Source: Flavobacterium sp. RSP15
GTDB lineage: Bacteria > Bacteroidota > Bacteroidia > Flavobacteriales > Flavobacteriaceae
Length of the DNA stretch: 64,000 nucleotides
Direction of reading: 5' to 3'
NCBI RefSeq assembly: GCF_003968755.1
Contig: NZ_RYDL01000005.1
Coordinates: 62,001 to 126,000, forward strand
Positions 61,303 to 64,000 of the stretch are shown one piece after another. A program made the translations under genes and the position numbers. Numbering within the stretch: the first letter of the stretch is position 1; each line of letters starts with the position of its first letter. The notes beneath the pieces were generated by a model. It ran no database searches and was not told the DNA's origin. It was given only the letters and a program-made list of their open reading frames with translations.

Positions 61303-63594
61303 ATGAAGGTCTGTATTGCCGAAAAACCAAGTGTCGCACGCGAAATCGCATCCGTTTTGGGAGCTAATACCAAGCATGACGGATATTATGAAGGCAATGG
61401 TTATGCGGTCACCTACACTTTTGGGCATTTATGCACACTAAAAGAACCTAACGATTACAAGCCCCATTGGAAAAGTTGGGATTTGAACAATCTGCCCATG
61501 CTTCCCGACAAATTCGAAACCAAAGTGGTCGAGAATTCGGGGATCCAAAAGCAATTCCGAATCATAAAAAGCCTTTTCGACAAAGCCGAGTTGGTCATCA
61601 ACTGCGGGGATGCCGGGCAAGAGGGTGAACTTATTCAACGCTGGGTGATGAACGAAGCAAAGTACAAAGGTGAGGTACAACGCTTGTGGATTTCTTCCTT
61701 GACCACCGAAGCCATAAAAGAGGGTTTCCAGAACTTGAAACCATCTGCCAACTATGATAATTTATACTATGCAGGATTTTCTAGAGCCATTGGCGACTGG
61801 TTACTGGGCATGAATGCCACGCGCTTGTACACCGTAAAACATGGCGGATACAAACAAGTTTTGTCTATTGGCAGGGTGCAAACCCCAACATTGGCAATGG
61901 TTGTGGACCGATTCAAGGAAATCGAGAATTTCAAACCACAACCGTATTGGGAGTTGCAAACTTTATACAGAGAAACGCTTTTCAGCTATGAAGAAGGACG
62001 CTTTTTGAAAAAAGAAGATGGCGAACTCTTGGCCAATAAGGTCAAGGAAAGTGAGTTTGAAATAGTTTCTGTCGAAAAAAAGAATGGCAATGAGTTTGCC
62101 CCAAAACTATTTGATTTAACAGGATTACAGGTGTATTGCAATACCAAATTTGGTTTTACGGCAGATGAAACGCTCAAAATTGTCCAAACTTTGTACGAAC
62201 AAAAAGTGGTCACATATCCCAGAGTTGATACGACGTTTTTGCCCAATGATGTTTATCCAAAAGTGGCTGGGATTCTGAAAAACTTGACAAATTATACTGC
62301 GTTGACGCAACCGCTTTTGGAAATAAAGATAAAAAAATCGCCCAAAGTTTTCAACGATAAAAAAGTTACGGATCACCATGCGATTATTCCAACGGGGATT
62401 CAATCCAACTTGCAATACAATCAGCAGCAAGTATATGACATAATTACCAAGCGATTTATAGCCGTGTTTTATGACGATTGTTTGGTTGCCAATACAACCG
62501 TTATTGGGAAAGCAGCAGATGTAGCCTTCAAAACGACGGGAAAAGAAATCCTGAAAAAGGGATTTCGCGTAGTCTTTGAAGACCCAAACGCCAAAGAAAA
62601 AGAAGCCGATATTTTACCGAGTTTTGTTGTAGGTGAAAAAGGGCCACACGAACCCTCGTTTTTAGAAAAGGAAACCAAACCACCGAATCAGTTCACCGAA
62701 GCTACTTTATTGCGCGCTATGGAAACTGCAGGTAAGCAAGTAGACGACGAGGATTTACGCGAATTGATGAAAGAAAACGGTATTGGGCGTCCCTCCACGC
62801 GAGCCAATATTATTGAAACGCTGTTTAAACGCCAATACATCATTAGGAACAAAAAACAAGTATTGCCTACACCTACGGGAATTCAGCTTATTGACACCAT
62901 TCAAAATGATTTAGTAAAATCAGCTGAACTCACCGGCTCTTGGGAAAAGCAGTTGAAAGATATTGAAAAAGGAACTTTTACAGCTGCTGCGTTTATTAAG
63001 AACATGAAAAACATGGTAGAAGCTTTGGTCTATGAAGTGCGAAGTGAAACCAGACGTGCCAATATCTCGCATGCGGGAAGCATTCAAAAAGAAGTTGTTA
63101 AAGTCGAGAAAAAGAAAGCCGCGAGAATTTTGGCGGAAGCCTGTCCAAAATGCAGAAAAGGAACACTTATCAAAGGAAAATCTTCCTTTGGATGTACCAA
63201 TTATAAAGCAGGTTGCACGTTCCTATTGCCTTACACTTTTGCAGAGAAAAAAATATCCGAGAACCAATATTTGCGATTACTACAAAAAGGATCTACTGTA
63301 AACTTAAAAGATTTTAAAACTGATGCCGGCACTGTGGAAGGTTTACTTCGTTTTGACGAAAATTTCCAACTCAAATTAGAAGCCAAGAAAGCTTTAAAAA
63401 ATGTCATTCCGGACGAATTAGCCTGTCCGAAATGCAAGAAAGGAACGGTGCTAAAAGGAAAAACGGCTTATGGCTGCAGCGGTTATAAATCAGGCTGTGA
63501 TTTCAAAGTACCTTTTGATGTGGTCAGAGCAAAACTGAAAAATCAAAAACCAACTAAAGAATTGGTTTATATTATTTTGAATGAAAGTGTTTAA
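61303..63594 (+). CDS. topB: DNA topoisomerase III
   Basis: This type IA topoisomerase relaxes and decatenates DNA. It has the TOPRIM domain at the N-terminus (CIAEKPSVAREIASVLG, then CGDAGQEGELIQRW with the metal-binding acidic residues), LSIGRVQTPTLAMV, and the catalytic tyrosine Y305 in VTYPRVDTTFL. GIGRPSTRANIIETL is present downstream. The C-terminus adds two topoisomerase-type zinc ribbons (CPKC...GC...GC, about 613-645 and 707-740). Length 763 is typical of the Bacteroidota form. It is flanked by long spacers and is probably monocistronic. Confidence 0.96.
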   Translation: MKVCIAEKPSVAREIASVLGANTKHDGYYEGNGYAVTYTFGHLCTLKEPNDYKPHWKSWDLNNLPMLPDKFETKVVENSGIQKQFRIIKSLFDKAELVINCGDAGQEGELIQRWVMNEAKYKGEVQRLWISSLTTEAIKEGFQNLKPSANYDNLYYAGFSRAIGDWLLGMNATRLYTVKHGGYKQVLSIGRVQTPTLAMVVDRFKEIENFKPQPYWELQTLYRETLFSYEEGRFLKKEDGELLANKVKESEFEIVSVEKKNGNEFAPKLFDLTGLQVYCNTKFGFTADETLKIVQTLYEQKVVTYPRVDTTFLPNDVYPKVAGILKNLTNYTALTQPLLEIKIKKSPKVFNDKKVTDHHAIIPTGIQSNLQYNQQQVYDIITKRFIAVFYDDCLVANTTVIGKAADVAFKTTGKEILKKGFRVVFEDPNAKEKEADILPSFVVGEKGPHEPSFLEKETKPPNQFTEATLLRAMETAGKQVDDEDLRELMKENGIGRPSTRANIIETLFKRQYIIRNKKQVLPTPTGIQLIDTIQNDLVKSAELTGSWEKQLKDIEKGTFTAAAFIKNMKNMVEALVYEVRSETRRANISHAGSIQKEVVKVEKKKAARILAEACPKCRKGTLIKGKSSFGCTNYKAGCTFLLPYTFAEKKISENQYLRLLQKGSTVNLKDFKTDAGTVEGLLRFDENFQLKLEAKKALKNVIPDELACPKCKKGTVLKGKTAYGCSGYKSGCDFKVPFDVVRAKLKNQKPTKELVYIILNESV

Positions 63595-63842
63595 ATTTTG
63601 TTTTAACCATATAAGTCATAAAAGAGAGATATTTTGTCACATTGGCTGAAGAGAACGTAAGTTAAAACATTCTTTATGAACTATGCGACTTTCCTTAAAT
63701 GAACTGTTTTGTCCTTAATTCTATTCAAATTAAAAACTTATATGACTTATATGGTAAACCTTTGATTCCAAAACTAAAAAAGTGACGTTATTCTATTTTT
63801 TATTAATTTAGCAGTTCAAAATAACACCAAATATTTACACCA

Positions 63843-64000
63843 ATGTTTCAAAAAACAACTCTTATATTACTTTTGTTAACCATTTTTTCCTGCAAAGAAT
63901 CGGATGCAAATGAATTAGAAAAAATGAAAGCCGCCAATTGGATTTTAGGAAATTGGGAAAATAAATCCGTTGATGGAAATCTTTCTGAAACTTGGAAAAA
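63843..64000 (+). CDS. Lipoprotein gene, cut by window end
   Basis: The frame starts with a lipoprotein signal (MFQKTTLILLLLTIFSC, lipobox cysteine at 17) and continues with EKMKAANWILGNWENKSVDG and LSETWK to the last base of the window. The WILGNWEN...LSETW pattern resembles the DUF6265 or lipocalin-like proteins that begin with a GxW strand; only about 52 residues are visible, so the assignment is tentative. Confidence 0.65.
   Translation, partial: MFQKTTLILLLLTIFSCKESDANELEKMKAANWILGNWENKSVDGNLSETWK

Noticed and set aside
1..64000. tRNA, rRNA and CRISPR arrays
   Set aside because: No cloverleaf with a T-loop consensus, no rRNA-like conserved sequence and no regularly spaced repeats were found by reading; a covariance search would settle the tRNA question.

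Overview
The window is AT-rich chromosomal DNA from a member of the Bacteroidota, almost certainly Flavobacterium or a close Flavobacteriaceae relative. The evidence is the Bacteroidota promoter type (TAnnTTTG, sometimes with an upstream TTG), the scarcity of Shine-Dalgarno sequences, type III glutamine synthetase, the fused IcmF mutase, and many short lipoproteins and small proteins of flavobacterial style. No rRNA, tRNA or CRISPR array was seen.

Layout: (1) 1-5.3 kb: a membrane protein, then an arsenic-resistance operon (HMA-like protein, ArsR, DUF6428 protein, LMW-phosphatase-type arsenate reductase, ACR3 exporter) ending in a decayed arsO flavoprotein remnant. (2) 5.3-16.7 kb: arginase and ornithine aminotransferase divergent from an Lrp/AsnC regulator, exported hydrolases (penicillin-acylase type, dienelactone-hydrolase type, M28 peptidase), rdgB, a DEAD-box helicase. 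(3) 16.7-24.2 kb: pepD, a DUF3810 protein, an internally deleted NADH dehydrogenase-2, and the translation operon thrS-infC-rpmI-rplT, where infC appears to start at AUA. (4) 24.2-39.9 kb: accessory-like stretch with two signalling loci (lipoprotein TPR kinase plus regulator; a four-gene CPxxCD-tail protein, membrane protein, kinase, regulator operon), small lipoproteins, a DUF547 protein, an IS1595 transposase remnant, an unusual long PLP enzyme and an M16 peptidase remnant. (5) 39.9-56.3 kb: mainly housekeeping: purM, glnN, terC-like, icmF, purU, a metal-receptor-like protein, pyrF, prfA. (6) 57-64 kb: a membrane AraC-type regulator, a family 2 glycosyltransferase, topB, and a lipoprotein cut by the window end.

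Functional threads: arsenate is reduced by the ArsC-like enzyme and exported by ACR3 under ArsR control. Arginine is broken down through ornithine by the rocF-rocD pair, probably under the divergent Lrp protein. Glutamine synthetase, purM, purU and pyrF contribute to nitrogen, purine, one-carbon and pyrimidine metabolism.

Noncoding DNA is rich in palindromic intergenic elements. At least two families keep related outer arms while the inner hairpin differs completely between copies. The least described items are these elements, the 33.7-36.2 kb signalling operon, and a possible small RNA near 52.1 kb. All functions are inferred from sequence reading alone; no database search was run.
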